Assembly: GCF_032854445.1 (NCBI RefSeq)
Contig: NC_088296.1
Location: 17,661,485 to 17,725,484 of the forward strand
Direction: 5' to 3'
DNA from: Liolophura sinensis
Lineage: Eukaryota; Mollusca; Polyplacophora; Chitonida; Chitonidae
DNA length: 64,000 nt
Shown here: positions 47,770 through 60,779 of the stretch, piece after piece
Position numbering within the stretch: position 1 is the first letter of the stretch
How the letters are laid out: each line of letters opens with the position of its first letter
Position numbers and translations under genes: made by a program
The notes under the pieces: generated by a model
What the model was told of the DNA's origin: nothing
The model's database searches: none
What the model saw: the letters and a program-made list of their open reading frames with translations, nothing else

Positions 47770-47857
47770 CCCTACGCCGCACTCAAGAATACTTGACTTA
47801 TACCACGGCGGCCAGCATTGTGGTGGGAGGAAACCCATGACCATCCGCAGGTTGCTT
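47770..47857 (-). mobile_element. SINE-A fragment
   Basis: CGCCGCACTCAAGAATACTT to CCATCCGCAGGTTGCTT. Confidence 0.8.
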
Positions 47858-48007
47858 CATTCTATTTCACATTTATCTATTTGCCGGCCTGCTTGTTACG
47901 CTTCATCTTGTAAAAGTTCTTCAATTTTTATGAAACATGGTGCGTGTTCCTGTGCGTGAGGGATCTGTTGTGATATATATTATCTAATCTGATTATGATA
48001 TAGTTCA

Positions 48008-48123
48008 TATTTATTTATTTAATTATTCAATTATTAGATTGCTTTTTGACGCCTTGCCCAAGAATAACTTACTTACTCGATGAAGCCGGACAGTGCCCCC
48101 TACGACAGTTAGCAGGTTGCTGC
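48008..48123 (-). mobile_element. SINE-A remnant, diverged
   Basis: TTTATTTATTTAATTATTCA to AGTTAGCAGGTTGCTG. Confidence 0.6.
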
Positions 48124-50212
48124 ATGTTTATCATGAATGACAGTTCTATTCGCCGTTAATGGTGTCCCTTGTGTAAATTTACATATTAAAAAGATATGAC
48201 CATTCAATGACCTCTTTGTTTTATATTCAACTTCAACAGAAATTTTCTTTAGACTTATTTAAGTAATATCTCACTGATGGACACACAGAAGTCGAACCAC
48301 TATTATCAACAAAGCGTTACGAACAATGAGAGGTGGGTTGGCTATTCCTTGCCCACGGCCGGGTTTGAACCCACACCCTACTCGAGCGACTACAAATCTG
48401 CACAATCGACAATGACCACAAGTGTATGTGTGTTGGACGAACTGTGTATCACTTTAACTGCTTTAGTTGTTATGGATACGTTAAAGAAATTATTCAGTTT
48501 GTGAAATGCAGCGAAATTTTCACAATGAACCGACAGTTTTATGGGGGACTATTCTTATTCCTACCACCGACATGCTTGGACATTTTTTTTTTATTTCTGG
48601 TACAAAAGAAACATGTGGAAGTACATTTTTCGCCATGCGTAATATACTGTGAAGCACTGGCACACAAGTAGTTTTTACAGTGTTGTTACTGAAATGCACG
48701 CGGCTTTAACCACTTTACCTGTTAGTTGCTTGTGACGTTGTGGCCTGTCTGTGCAAAGGGAGATAACTAATGTTCAGTGACATGTGACCTGGTAAATTCA
48801 GTAAATCAAGCACATTGCAGAAGCAGCAGCTCTTCGTGTTTTATTATTCATTTTGAACTGAATACTGTCCAAGCGAAGTACCAAAGTCTACAGACGGTCG
48901 GTGGTTGGTAACGGTGAATGTCAGCAGTGGCCGATATAGATATGAAGGACTCGATACAGCATTTATAAAGAAGGTACAGAGCTACTGGTATTGTGTACCT
49001 ATTTATCGCAGCTTATGGATCGACACCACTGTAATAAAAGACCAAATCCCCCGCATTGACGTGTTTCTTGTTGATATCTACAATACCAGCGTTCGTTGCG
49101 CGTGCGCATGCACCGAATAACAGCTGTAGTACAGGGAAGTGACTTGGGTAATCGGGAGACGCCACCACCACTGGACATTACACATAACTACACCCACATA
49201 ACTACATCCACATAACTACATCCACATAACTACCATGGTGACCCAATGCCCACAGCACTGGTCACCATGAAAGTCCAGTGCACGTGACGTTACATATATA
49301 AATCATTTACACGCAGTTATGAAAGAATGCTTTACAACGGATATCATATTTCTATATAAAAAGAAAGACATAACGAGAAATTGTTTGTTCCACATTCTGA
49401 CTATCCCCCAGGGGAGAGTTGTTCAAAAATGTGTTATAACTTAAACGAAGCTGAGATGTTAATACAAGGGACTGGTTTCATGAAGCTAACTTGGCTAAGT
49501 TTGCCCTTAACTACCACCACAGCGTATGTTGTAGAGATATAAAGTGCTATCCGCAGTTCAACGGTTTATATTTTGTACTGTATCTGGGAAAGAGTGGTTT
49601 GATCTCAACGGTCTGTGGTAGATTTTGTCTGTTCATAAACCGTATGTTTGGAGTGGGTGACAACGAGAAGGGGGTGCTGCTTTTGGCAGATCACGTGATG
49701 AAGTTCATTAGGCACTTGCCAAATAGTGACTTCCACTAAAAAAACCTTTTTTTAGTTTTAATTGCAAGTTTTTTGGAATGGCGTATACATCACTGTTGTC
49801 CCGCATTCAAATGCATTAGCCCAGTCCGACAGATGTTTCAGTAAACGCTCAACACAAGGCCTCAATCGATCCATGCAAGTGTATTACAATTCCTAGGACC
49901 CACCTCTTCTGAACGTATCCTCTCCTGTTTGACTGCTTCAACTGCGGCTTTAAGTCATAATGTTTCCCAGGTAATAGGCGAAGGGCGGCGTTTCACATCA
50001 ATTCCCTCTACACGTAAACCCGACAAAGTCAAAGTAGGGTATACGGTACTTACATGTAAAAGTCAGGAAGGATTGAGTTCGTGGTCAACATGTCCGGGTG
50101 GTGGAGATCAGCAGTCTGATGTGACGTAATGGTGTCACGTTGAGAAGGATTTCTAGCTTTTGACCTCATAACTCAAAAGTGCGTAGGGCCATCTTGGTGA
50201 TACGTATATAAG
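48124..50212. other. No gene recognised
   Basis: Short frames at 48905-49120 and 49491-49739 lack known motifs. CACATAACTACATCCA repeats at 49180-49235. A tRNA-like GGGTTTGAACCC sits near 48360. Confidence 0.5.
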
Positions 50213-50440
50213 AAGAGATAACTAAATGATGTATCGTAATGAGATAACTAAATGATGTATCGTAATGAGATAACTAAATGATGTATCGTAATGAGATAAC
50301 TAAATGAAATGAGATAACTAAATGATGTATCGTAATGAGATAACTAAATGATGTATCGTAATGAGATAACTAAATAATGTATCGTAATGAGATAACTAAA
50401 TGATGTATCGTAATGAGATAACTAAATGATGTATCGTCAT
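50213..50440. repeat. 26-bp tandem repeat (~9 units)
   Basis: GAGATAACTAAATGATGTAT CGTAAT; one unit is shortened at about 50300. Confidence 0.95.
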
Positions 50441-52731
50441 GAATAATCTTTCTCTGTTATATCTCAGAGACAATTTTGAGTCCTGGCTCAAGACCAAACT
50501 ATCGATAACGGTATCTAGATATGTCTCCGTTAAACAACGTATTACTCAGTTATGTAGTCCAATGAGAAACGTGGATTCGTGTAATTTCTGTGTTACCTTA
50601 CCAATGAGCTGGTGCTGACTTCTTTTCGCTCTCTCCATTGCCTCTTGCCAGCATACAAATAACGATTTGGCAATTATGTCCAGCTTAAGTGGTTAAACAA
50701 TGCATTTTCTTGAATTCAGTTGATAATATTTTGCCACACAAGTTTTTTTCCCCTGAATTAATCATAATGCCTTTCCGGAGACCACGTGTATAAATAGTTT
50801 AATGTGAAGATGTTAACTTAAAAGCATGTGACAAACCGGTTTATTACACACACATTTTAAGATCATTTCCGTCATTATTGTTAAAATAGAATTAGTTCTC
50901 TGGCTAAATATAAGGGGATTCGGTGGATCACCAGTCACACTTCCGGAACCACAATGGCGCTGAAAATGGACAGCATAATCGTCGTTTTCTTACCCTGATA
51001 ATTATCTCTGGGTGAGTTAATTTTCCTTAATATTATCTTTTGCACTTTAACACTCGAATATCGTCCCTGTCAGTGACCTCGTAAATCACTACAACAACAA
51101 CAACAACACTTGAATGTTCTTCCACTTCAACCGACATTCAATGCTACCGCATTTCCAAGGAGAAAAGCAAACTCTGACAGAAAAGAGAATGTCCTTGAAA
51201 GAACAGTGTTCCGATCTTTAAAAATTTGTCCCCAAACAAAATATACATTAATTTAATGGTGCCGTTTTCAAAAGGCATTTACCATAAAAACCTAACTGAG
51301 GTCTAGATCGATCGGATTTCAATCGGTTATTTGTGACCATTTGCAAATTTTGACCCTGTCGCCGCCGGTCTGATTTTCTCTCTGTGCTGCTGTCTTTTTA
51401 CATTTTTTTGAACAGATTTTGATTCACTTTTGCACAAATGTACCATGTTTTATCCTGTTGTATCAGAAATCAATCAGTCCGTTGCTGTGAACGCGCGGGC
51501 TTCGCTGAGGTGTAAATGTCTTTACACTGCGCTTGACTTTGAATCCCATGACCTTTCACAGTACATCATTTTTGGTTCACTCTGACGTTCTAACACGTTC
51601 CGACGTGTAAATGTCCTCAATGCCAATCTGCATATGCACTCAGTGACTTCTCGCCGTTCATTATTGCTCGGTTGATGCCTTTCCAACATATGTCGGCGCG
51701 TGAGTATCATTACATGTCTACCATATGCACTTCGACTCGATGACATTTTTACCAAAGGATAGCTTAAAAGCGCGACAAACTAAGACCTGAATAGTTTGAG
51801 CAGTTTATACAAGTAACTTTTATAACGTCCAGCAAAAAGCCTTAAAAAGCCCGGCAAAGGAACAATAACTGTTATTCTGCATCCTATAAATATTTTAGAT
51901 CAGGGAGCACAAAATGTCGTTCTCAGACAATATTGTGGGTAATACATGCTACCAATGCCCAACGTTTTCTGTCACTTTGTAAAGACAGTTTATAAAGGTT
52001 CGTTCTCCACTTTCTTATCTTGTAGTGGGGAGATTATAGCTTACACATCGGCAGATTTGAAAATAAAAATGCTGTTAGAATGAAAAACATCAGAAATGTT
52101 AAATGTATCGCAAACCCAGACGATTCCGTGGAACGATACACTATCTTTAGCGTTCGTCTGGAAACTCAGTGGATTCAAAATATTTTTTTCTCAAAGCAAC
52201 AGAATCTTGATCTAGGCTTTTGATTTTGCTTTTCTTAAAAAAGACCTGTGATATTGAGGTAATACTTTGAATAATTTAAACATTAAAAATCCAGCAAAAA
52301 CAAAATACAAAAGCAAAAAAAAAAAAACAACAACAAAAACAAACCCACCAAAAACCCTCAGCTCTTTGATAAGAATTACGTCACCAGGGGAAAGGCAGCG
52401 ATCGAAATCACCTGATGGTTTTAATGGCAAGGATGTAGGCGTGCAAGTCTTTAACGGAGCTTTCTCACATGATATTACGCTCCATTACCCTGAAACTTGA
52501 AAAGCTTGTCTTCCTGGAACTGACTATAACTACGCGATTAGAAATGATCTTTGTGCCATGATTGTCGACATCTGAAACACATATGTTTTGTGGAATACAA
52601 TATCGAATATGTAATCTCAGTCGCCATCTAAGTCTTGATGCGCCAAAAAGCTCTTCAAAACTTTGTGTACTATTAATTGATGAATATTTTTTTTATAAAA
52701 AGGTTTCTAATTTTTCTTTTTTCTTTTCACG
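50441..52731. other. Old dispersed repeats, no gene seen
   Basis: The segment near 52120-52230 is a diverged relative of 55420-55560 (GGTGGATTCAAA... and TTTTGATTTT...). Confidence 0.5.
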
Positions 52732-52958
52732 CTAGTGCAGTGTAATGACTTAGGAGCGGTCGCTGTGAGCTCAAGTCTAGCTCATGCTGGCGTCCTCTCC
52801 GACCGTCCGTGGGAAGGTCTGGCAGCAACCTACGGATGGTCGTGTGTTTCCTCCAGGCTGTGCCTCGTTTCCTCCCACCATAATGCTGGCCGCCGTCGTA
52901 TAAGTGAAATATTCTTGAGTACAGCGTAAAACACGAATCAAAGAAATAACTAAATACA
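52732..52958 (+). mobile_element. SINE-A, near full length
   Basis: A deletion after AATGACTTAGGAG removes part of the head; it ends AACACGAATCAAAGAAATAA. Confidence 0.85.
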
Positions 52959-53531
52959 TGCTGAACTATCACACCGAAGTGTTTGGCTTATAAAGGCGAG
53001 TGAACGAAGAGTTCGTGTGTATGTCAGTTCAAGTGGGTGCCACGTTTATATACAAATACATAGTGGGGGGCTCTATATCTGTATGAGTTTGAGTGGATAA
53101 GCCTATTGCCATCAAGTCTGCACACGTCGTGTGTTATAGCGCTTCACTGACAAGCGTTGTATAACCCATGTGAGTTTGTGTGAACACTGGTTGACCTAAT
53201 CTTGTTGCCATCACGTTTCCAAAAACATCTGATGCGAGCATATGTAACTGGATACATTTGGATGAGATGAAAACAGTTACCGAGCTGGCAAAGGCATATA
53301 AAATGCTACCACTTTCTTATACAGGTTTAGAAAAAATGATCAGCTACACATGCAATGCAAGATGGACGTAGGTATTGAGAACCGCAAAACTTTTAACTTT
53401 TATTGGTTAATAAGACTTTTGACGTTCTTGTGTAAATTTTCGGTCCGTTTGGAGAGATAATTATGAAAATCAGTTTTCCCCTACTTGCTTACATGGATTA
53501 TAGTAAGTATGTCCGAAAAACAGGGAAAGAT

Positions 53532-53617
53532 CCCCACACCATAATGCTGGCCGCCGCCGTATAAGTGTAATATTCTTGAGTACGGCGAAAAACACAAATC
53601 AAATAACTAAATAAATC
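53532..53617 (+). mobile_element. SINE-A 3' fragment
   Basis: CACCATAATGCTGGCCGCCG to an AAATAACTAAATAAATC tail. Confidence 0.8.
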
Positions 53618-53699
53618 AATCATTTGAACTGTGTGGCACGAACAGATAATTTTGTTACACGATACATACTTTTTACCGTTTGTATGAGAACGCAGTGTG

Positions 53700-54470
53700 C
53701 TTTTACAATGGTTAACATTTTTGGGCTGTTTCAGGTCCATCGAGAAGCTTGAATTTCCCATTAATCGAGTCTATGTAAATTTCGGGAAAACCATGCATCA
53801 ACGGAGTATAGGTATTCTACAGGAGGAAATTGCGGTCACTTTCTGGCTGACCATTACGTGTTGTCGTATGAATGCGACTATATGCAGAAACTATTAAGGA
53901 TCAGTCCTCACCAAGTCCGATCTTTTTCGTTCACTAAATGGTTTAATGATGATGCTTTTAACAATCCATATATAGAAAAGTCTGTGAAGCCCTTTCTGAT
54001 CGACTTATATCTGTTCTCGAATAAAAGTAGAAACTATTAAAGAGCAATCTTCACCAGGTCAGATCTTTTCCACTCAATAAACGATATATTGATGATCTGC
54101 TAGTTTTAAATAATCCACATACAGCAAAGGCTGCGAAAAAAATATATATCCACCTTTCGTGAATTTAAGGGAAACAAGGCTCTGAAGGTGGTACATCTCA
54201 TCTGGACCCACATTTGTACAAAGACCAAAGTTGGTTTCTTTTCTTGATAAGAAGGGGATAGTTTCAATTTTGATACAATAAATTCTCCGTACTTAGACAG
54301 CGATATACCGAAAGGCGTGTACTTATCTTGCCTTATGGCATTTGTTTGATCCTGTGTGTTATGAGAAGATTTGAACCAGGTTATTCCATCAAACGCCGTC
54401 ACTCTAAATTTTGTACGATTTACAGTTAGCATACCTCTCTTGTAAGCAAAATGCTGACTTTACTCATAAC
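53700..54470 (+). pseudogene. Decayed reverse transcriptase fragment (Penelope-like or related retroelement)
   Basis: Broken frames show LSYECDYMQKLL near 53860, RYIDDLLVLNNPH at about 54080-54118, and FNFDTINSPYLDSDIPKG near 54260. YIDD is the RT motif C catalytic box. The surrounding pieces resemble the SYE..F...LL / RYIDD / F.I..FP.LD.D.P series of RTs common in invertebrate genomes. The stretch starting AAACTATTAA is present twice (about 53888 and 54032); the first copy has NDD where the second has YIDD. Stops and frameshifts are many. The clade is a guess. Confidence 0.5.
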
Positions 54471-54689
54471 ATTCCCACAACATTCTTAGCGTGTTTCCAG
54501 CGTCACTGAACGTCCCTGACTGCTTCATTTTGCATACTTAATTCCAGATTTCGTTCTTTACTTGTGTATACTTTCTTAGTTTATCGGGGGTTTGCATTAG
54601 ACGCTGTTTTGGGAATTGACCCTGCAGTTAGTACCTGGCACTTCCATATTGGTTGACAGGTGCTTACTTATGTCTATTGCGTTGCAAAG

Positions 54690-54815
54690 GGGGGCCTCCG
54701 TGGCTCAGTTAGTTAGCGCGCTGGAGCAGCGTAATGGCCCAGGGGTCTCTCACCAATGCGGTCGTCTTGAGTTCAAGCCCAGTTCATGCTGGCTTCCTCT
54801 CCGGCCGTAAATGGG
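54690..54815 (+). mobile_element. SINE-A head, 3'-truncated
   Basis: GGGGCCTCCGTGGCTCAGTT to CTCTCCGGCCGTAAATGGG. Confidence 0.85.
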
Positions 54816-56489
54816 ATTATATTTGGCCAGCAAGAGAGCCAGAGAAAGAACATTCAGAGTCCAGTAAAGCGTTAATCAACCGACTAACACAAAATCATAC
54901 CATGGCTATGTGCAGAACACAGTTATCGGAAAGATGTTGCCAGTTTTTGATGCTAAGGGAGCATTTTGATATGCTTTTGGAGCTTCATTATCTATAAGCC
55001 TGTGAAACACCTACGTCCTTGTGGCTGCGTGGGTAAACACCTATGTCTACATGTACGTCCTTGTAGATAAGCGATCACAAAGGATGTCTTTTCCAATGTT
55101 GTCTTCGTCTGAGGCTGAAACATTTTTTGGGGTTTAATCTGACGCCAAAATATACCACTGTCTAACAGACTAAACCCTCGTCCAAGCGTAGAGTATAGTA
55201 TACGCTGTTGATTTATTTTCGAAAACAAGTGAACGTACATTTCACTTGGTTATTGTCATTGAATACTTAGGATGATGTATTTTGGCCTTGGAAATTTCGA
55301 GACGGAAAACATGGTTGAGCTCACATATCGGATTACGCATTTTCGACTGAAAGAGAGGCACCTTCTGCACTCCGCCGCTTTTGTTCAAAGATTCTCAATC
55401 AAAAATCTGTTACATCCGAAGGGTTAAAAATATCGCATGCGAATCTGTAGCGATCGTCTGAGAGCTGGGTGGATTCAAAGCGATTTAAATCGAAGCTACA
55501 ATAAAATAGTAGTTTTGATTTTCTATAAGATTGCCTGGAATATTTGCAAAGTGCGGAAGTGTCCAGGTAACCCAGTTCCTTTTTCAAACGTGTGAAAGCT
55601 TTCATATCAAGCAGGTTTCCAAGCGTAGGGCTAGGAGTATAAAAAGAAAATGTTGTTTTGAGAGTTCTTGTCTAAAACGTGCTGCCAACATCTGAAGTTA
55701 AAATACAGCGTGTTCGCGCCCTGTTAAGGTTCATTAGCCTGGAACTTTTGAAACACTGGCTACTTCTAGAAATAATCCACGTGACAAGATTATCGTCATT
55801 CGAAGCACAATATTTTTAGGGTAAAAAGAGGAATACGTAATGATGAAGATTCCGTACTAATTTCGTGTTTGAAAAACTTTCTTCCTTTTTTGGTGGTTTG
55901 TGGTAAACGTGATTTTGGGAATTGGCCTTGCGATTATTGACCCGGAACATCCATACTAGTTGACGGGTGGTACAGGAGTGTATGTTTCGACGCATGGATT
56001 CAATAGCTGTGAAAGCTATGAGAATGGAGTTAGGAACTGTATTTTAAAGAGTAAGATATCCCGACGTGTAAATGTCCTCACTCCTCACCTGTGTCTGTAC
56101 CCCATGACTTCTCTCTGTACATCATCATTGATTTGATGTGACCCTCTGACATATCCTGACGTGTAAGAGTCCTTACTCCCCACTTGTGTCTGTACCCCAT
56201 GAATTCTCTGGGTACAATATGAGTGGTTTGCCGTGAATCTCTAAGATATCCCGACATGTAAATGTCCTCTCTCCAAGTCTAGGGTATATTCTCTGGCTTT
56301 CTCTGTTTGTGGAGCTCTGTTGACAATTAGCGCCCAAGGACGTTCCTTTGGTCGTTTGCAAGGCCAAATGTTCGCTATAGTCCATTTTTTTCTCACATGT
56401 GGAAAAGTTTGTTAGTAATTTGTCAAAGGTTGGTTAAGGAATTTTGTTTCAGCATGTTTTATTCCTAAAGTCTACCTTCGTACGTGACC
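54816..56489. other. Old dispersed repeats, no gene seen
   Basis: 54600-54670 and 55905-55980 are related (TTTGGGAATTG...GTTGACGGGTGG type). The segment near 54950 resembles 58560, and GACGTGTAAATGTCCT is shared with 51604. Confidence 0.55.
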
Positions 56490-56757
56490 GAGTCAATTAG
56501 CACGCAATGACTCAGGAGTCTCTCACCAATGCGATCGCTGTGAGTTCAAGTCCAGCTCATGCTGACTTCCCCTACGGCCGTACGTGGGAAGGTCTGCAAC
56601 ATGCGGGTGGTGGAGAGTATTCTCCGGGCTCTGCCCGCTTTCCACCCATCATAATGCTGGCTCCCGTCATATGTGAACTGTTCTTGAGTACGCCGGAAAA
56701 CATCAAATAAATAAATAAATAAATATATATATATATATAAATAAACAAATAAATATA
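56490..56757 (+). mobile_element. SINE-A, full length
   Basis: Diverged A box, intact GAGTTCAAGTCC B box, tail of AAATAAATA merging into a short TA run. Confidence 0.82.
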
Positions 56758-57339
56758 GTCTACCCTTATTGTGTAATTTTAGGCCTAACTCTCACTTGAC
56801 CATCAGGGTCAGGGACTCGACTGCAGCACTACGTTGTATCCGTCTTCACGTCATGTACCTAGTAACGTCCTTGGGAGCCATTTGGAAAATATTCAAGTAA
56901 TATTATAGGCTTAGCATGAAAGTAGAGGTAGACAAATACTATAGATAAGGACTGAAATACAGGTTATCATGATTTAATTGTATGTTTATTTGATGCTTAA
57001 CGACATTTTGAAACATTATTTACAGACACTATGTCCGTCAGTTGTGTGGGTGAAGGAAACCAGTATATCGGTAAAAACCACATACTTTTGGCAAGTGGCT
57101 GAAGAAGTCTCCTCAGATCTGCCGTACATGTGTGTACACCACACTGGTGGTTATAAACAGTCTTCAAAGACCGTTTAAATCCGTTTGAATCGCCACGGGC
57201 TTTTCTAATCACACATTGTCACCATCTCTCCACAGGCAGGGATAGCAAAGGAATCTACAAATCCCTTGCCCACGACCGGATTCGAACAGTCACCATGTCT
57301 CCTCGGGAAGTAATAGCAAGCGACACCTTCTGTGTATCT

Positions 57340-57545
57340 TTGCTCACCCCATACAGCTTTCCAGATCTTACTGGACATCTTCTGTTGATCACTGCTCACC
57401 ACATACAGCTCTCCAGGCCTTATTAGACAACTTTTACATCTCTACAGATCTTACTAGACATCTTCTGTTGTGGTCTGCCCTCGACATACAGCTCTCTCGA
57501 GCTTACTGGACATCTTCTGTTGACCTCTGCTCACCACATACATTG
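57340..57545. repeat. 52-bp array, short copy (~4 units)
   Basis: CAGATCTTACTGGACATCTT CTGTTGATCACTGCTCACCA. Same unit and orientation as 60780-62690. Confidence 0.9.
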
Positions 57546-57559
57546 TGCCAAAGGGGTAA

Positions 57560-58420
57560 TTGTATATCCTGATCAGTCAAACACCGCTTGTAAACACTTA
57601 GAGATCAACAGGCTTTGGGCTATCCACAATCGTTATCTGCCCAAGACCGCTCATAAATACCGAGAAATTTCCAATCCCCAGGTTTTGTAACGTTCACTGG
57701 CAGAAAATACTGGTACATAATGTATTACAAATACTGTTGACAATGTGGTCGATAATCCCCCTCTGACTATTGCCCAGAGCATGCGCATAAAGCTGTACGG
57801 CCATTACGTAGTAGTACCATACATGTATGTAAGTCTACATCGATTTTCTGTAGGCAGTCGTTTTGATTTTAAGATCAAGATGGATCAATTTTCAGAAATG
57901 GCTTTCCCATATACGTCGTTTTAATTGCTTATTACTGTTGTAAATAAGTATGATCACCTGGCAGGTGTATGCATAGAGGAAGTGCATTGTAACTATTCGA
58001 CTGAAACGAATAAACGCCTGGAAGAATTCATTGGGTCATTTCTCACACATGAGCTTATTGCAGCCAATGGGAGCTTCACACAACTGAGCAACTCATCGCT
58101 ATGCCATAAAAAAGTTGTCAGAGCTTCGGAAGCCTTTATCATTACTAACCAGATTGTACAGCCTATTGACAAACTTTCGAAGCAGAATCCTTATACTAAT
58201 TAGTCATATAGACTTGACAGCCTTAACAAGCGTAAATTTTGCGGCAAGCTCGTAATTAGTCCTTGTTTTAAGGTGTGTATTTTAGTATGGATTGGAGTTA
58301 AAAAAGATTTTAAAGGAAGGAATCAATTTGCCATAGATTATCGTAAATAACTGACTCTGAAAAGTTTGCAAGAGCATTTAATGTTGTGAAATGAAGTGTT
58401 AACTCATATTTAATATACAT
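57560..58420 (+). repeat. Duplicated element, copy 1 (with 92-codon frame)
   Basis: TATCCTGATCAGTCAAACAC at the left, and a stretch from GTTGACAATGTGGTC (57736) to beyond 58400, match copy 2 at 62720-64000 almost base for base. The frame 57925-58203 begins MLITVVNKYDHLAG and has no recognised domain or clear signal peptide. Confidence 0.85.
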
Positions 58421-58704
58421 TTTAACGTAATGTATTCTGTTTCGCAGAAAATTCCTTTATCTTAACTATCAATTCCATGTCAGGTGTTCGTTTGATGCGG
58501 CAATTTTGAGATGATGACTCTAAGCGCTGTTTGTTTAGAAAAGCGTAGTTAATATTTGATGTTCAGGGAGCTTTTGTATGTACTTTTGGGCTTTATTAGC
58601 CATTAACCCTTGACAAACTTATGCCTCTGTGGTATCCATGTGAAATGGTCAGAAACTGTGTTCTTTCAAAATTACCGTCATTTGAAGCTGAGACGTTTGT
58701 AGCG

Positions 58705-59215
58705 GTCCGTGACGGGTATCGTAACCACAGGGGTAACCAATGGTAAACCACACACCCATTTAGGCCATGTCCGATAAGTCCTTTTTAAACAATGGCTGCG
58801 GTCCAAAACTGGAGTCAAATTTGGCTCTTGCCTGTCAGCTCGCCCGCACACGCAATATCTCATGTGTATTCCACAAGGTAAAGACACACAAGCTCATCTC
58901 AGAATCACTGCTAAAGCCTGCACCACAGGGTGTTGAAAAAGTTGTTGTTCTCAGATCTTGCATGTGCGTTTAACCTGAAAATGGAATCCTTTTTTTGAAA
59001 TGGTTTGCTGTGTTGTGAATACTGGGCACGTGTGCCATTAATGAATAGAATATACTGGAGATGTTGCGTGTGCGGGCGAGGTTAGAAGTAAGAGCCAAAG
59101 TTGACATCAGTTTTCGGCCGCAGACATTGTTTAGAAAGAATTTATCGGACATGGCGTGAATCGGTGTATGGTTTACCATTTGTTGTCTTTGTGACTGCGA
59201 TACCAGCCAGCCCTG
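58705..59215. repeat. Imperfect inverted repeat (~135-170-bp arms)
   Basis: 58741-58872 and 59044-59178 are complementary copies sharing GGCCATGTCCGATAA, CTCGCCCGCACACGCAA and other blocks; weaker similarity extends outward. Confidence 0.8.
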
Positions 59216-60779
59216 AACAAAGAGGAGGGTTGAAGTAGCCATCTGGGAGCGAAGTGTGGGTCATTTACTGTGTTGGCATAAGGTTTTTACTAGTTTTTTT
59301 TTGTAAAAATATACATTAAAACGTAATGCATTCTTCTTCGCTGAGTTTCCTTTAACTTGAATATTTATCCCATGTAAAGTGTGTGATGAGGCAATTCAAG
59401 ACCACAACGTGGGCGTTTACTTTGATGTCTTAAAACGCTGTTTGTTTACATGCCATTTAACTGTGCTAGAAGATCAAAAGGAAAAGTTGGGAACGTGCAG
59501 ATGTGATTAAGACGACTGAGTTTTGCTTAAAAGATAATCTGTCAAATTTCCTCGAAACTCCGTTATCTTAAATCTTAGTTTTGGTATAAACTTTGTATAT
59601 CAAATGGTAATGCATCAAATTAAGTTCAAATCTACAAGACCTTTGTTTAAGTGATTTCCACAAGCCATTTTACGGTTTGTTACATCCACATTAAAAGTGT
59701 TAGAAGATGAAACAAAACGGCTGGAATGTGTAGGTGTTTGACAGGTGTATGGATTTTGTTTTAAAAGAGGAATTCACACCGGGTAAGTCGTCATTTCCGT
59801 CAGCACATGTGGAGGACTCGTAGAGACATGACTTCCAGCTGAAGACAGATTCTTTGGCGCGTAAAGGTAAAGCTTGTTAAAATTATTGTATTGTTGTTAC
59901 AATTTACTGATCATTATATTTTTTTATGCATTTATTTATTTGGTGTTTTACGCAGTACTCAGGACTATTTCACGTTTATTTCACTTTCACTCATGCAATA
60001 ACCTGCGGATGGTCGTGGTTTCCCCCCGGGCTCTGTCCAGTCTCCTGCCACTATAATACTGGCTGCCGTCGTATAAGTGAAATATTCTTAAGTACGACGT
60101 AAAACAGCAGCCAGATAAACAAATAAATAAATAAATAAAACATCTGTATCCTGCTGGCCGCCTTGTTAAATGCTGTTTCTTTTCAAAGTGTCGTCAAATG
60201 AAGCTCTCCTCAAGTTATCGGGGCCGTCGTACTTTCTCACATCCACACTGCGTGGTCAGCAATCAAAAAATTTCTGTGGCATGGCGATCAGCGTGCTTTG
60301 TTTGATATATTACATTTGATTACTGATGTATTTTGGAGAGGAATAGACATATATCTGGCCTAAATAGGATTCTTGTGAGGTTTAAAGAATAATGAAGCAG
60401 TTGGTTTCGTAATAAAGATTGCCTTGCAACAAGCTCATATAACGGTTTCAGCGACGACTGGATTGCAGGCCAGAGATGTTGTGTCAAATTTTCAACTATA
60501 TCTTTTCCCGTTAGGGCAAATGATTGAGACTCGGCTACTGATGGTATTTTTTTCTTCTACTCAGAGATCAGGACAATTAGTTTTCATTGAGTTTTCCTGC
60601 AGGAAACATGACGTTCACATTGTTTGAAGTTGTTCATTAAATCCACTTCTCCGTCAAAAAATCTCCATCCTACAGGATTCTGTGACACGTGACAGGCAGA
60701 CGATAGGCTTGAGCAGTGTATACTCAGTCGCCCACAGTATAACGCTGACAGGAACAGGCTCAAAGAACTGTGTCTAGTT
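59216..60779. other. Old repeats and SINE fragments, no gene seen
   Basis: 59310-59460 is a diverged copy of 58420-58545 (TTAACGTAATG...GCTGTTTGTTTA). Confidence 0.5.
59929..60138. mobile_element. Two SINE-A 3' fragments in inverted arrangement
   Basis: 59929-59975 is the minus-strand tail; 59998-60138 is plus-strand core and tail ending in AAATAAATAAAT. Confidence 0.75.

Noticed and set aside
49491-49739. 82-codon frame starting MAKFALNYHH
   Set aside because: No domain, splice context or duplicate supports it; this length is expected by chance.
55399-55605. 68-codon minus-strand frame
   Set aside because: No recognisable motif, and it overlaps a diverged repeat shared with 52.1 kb.
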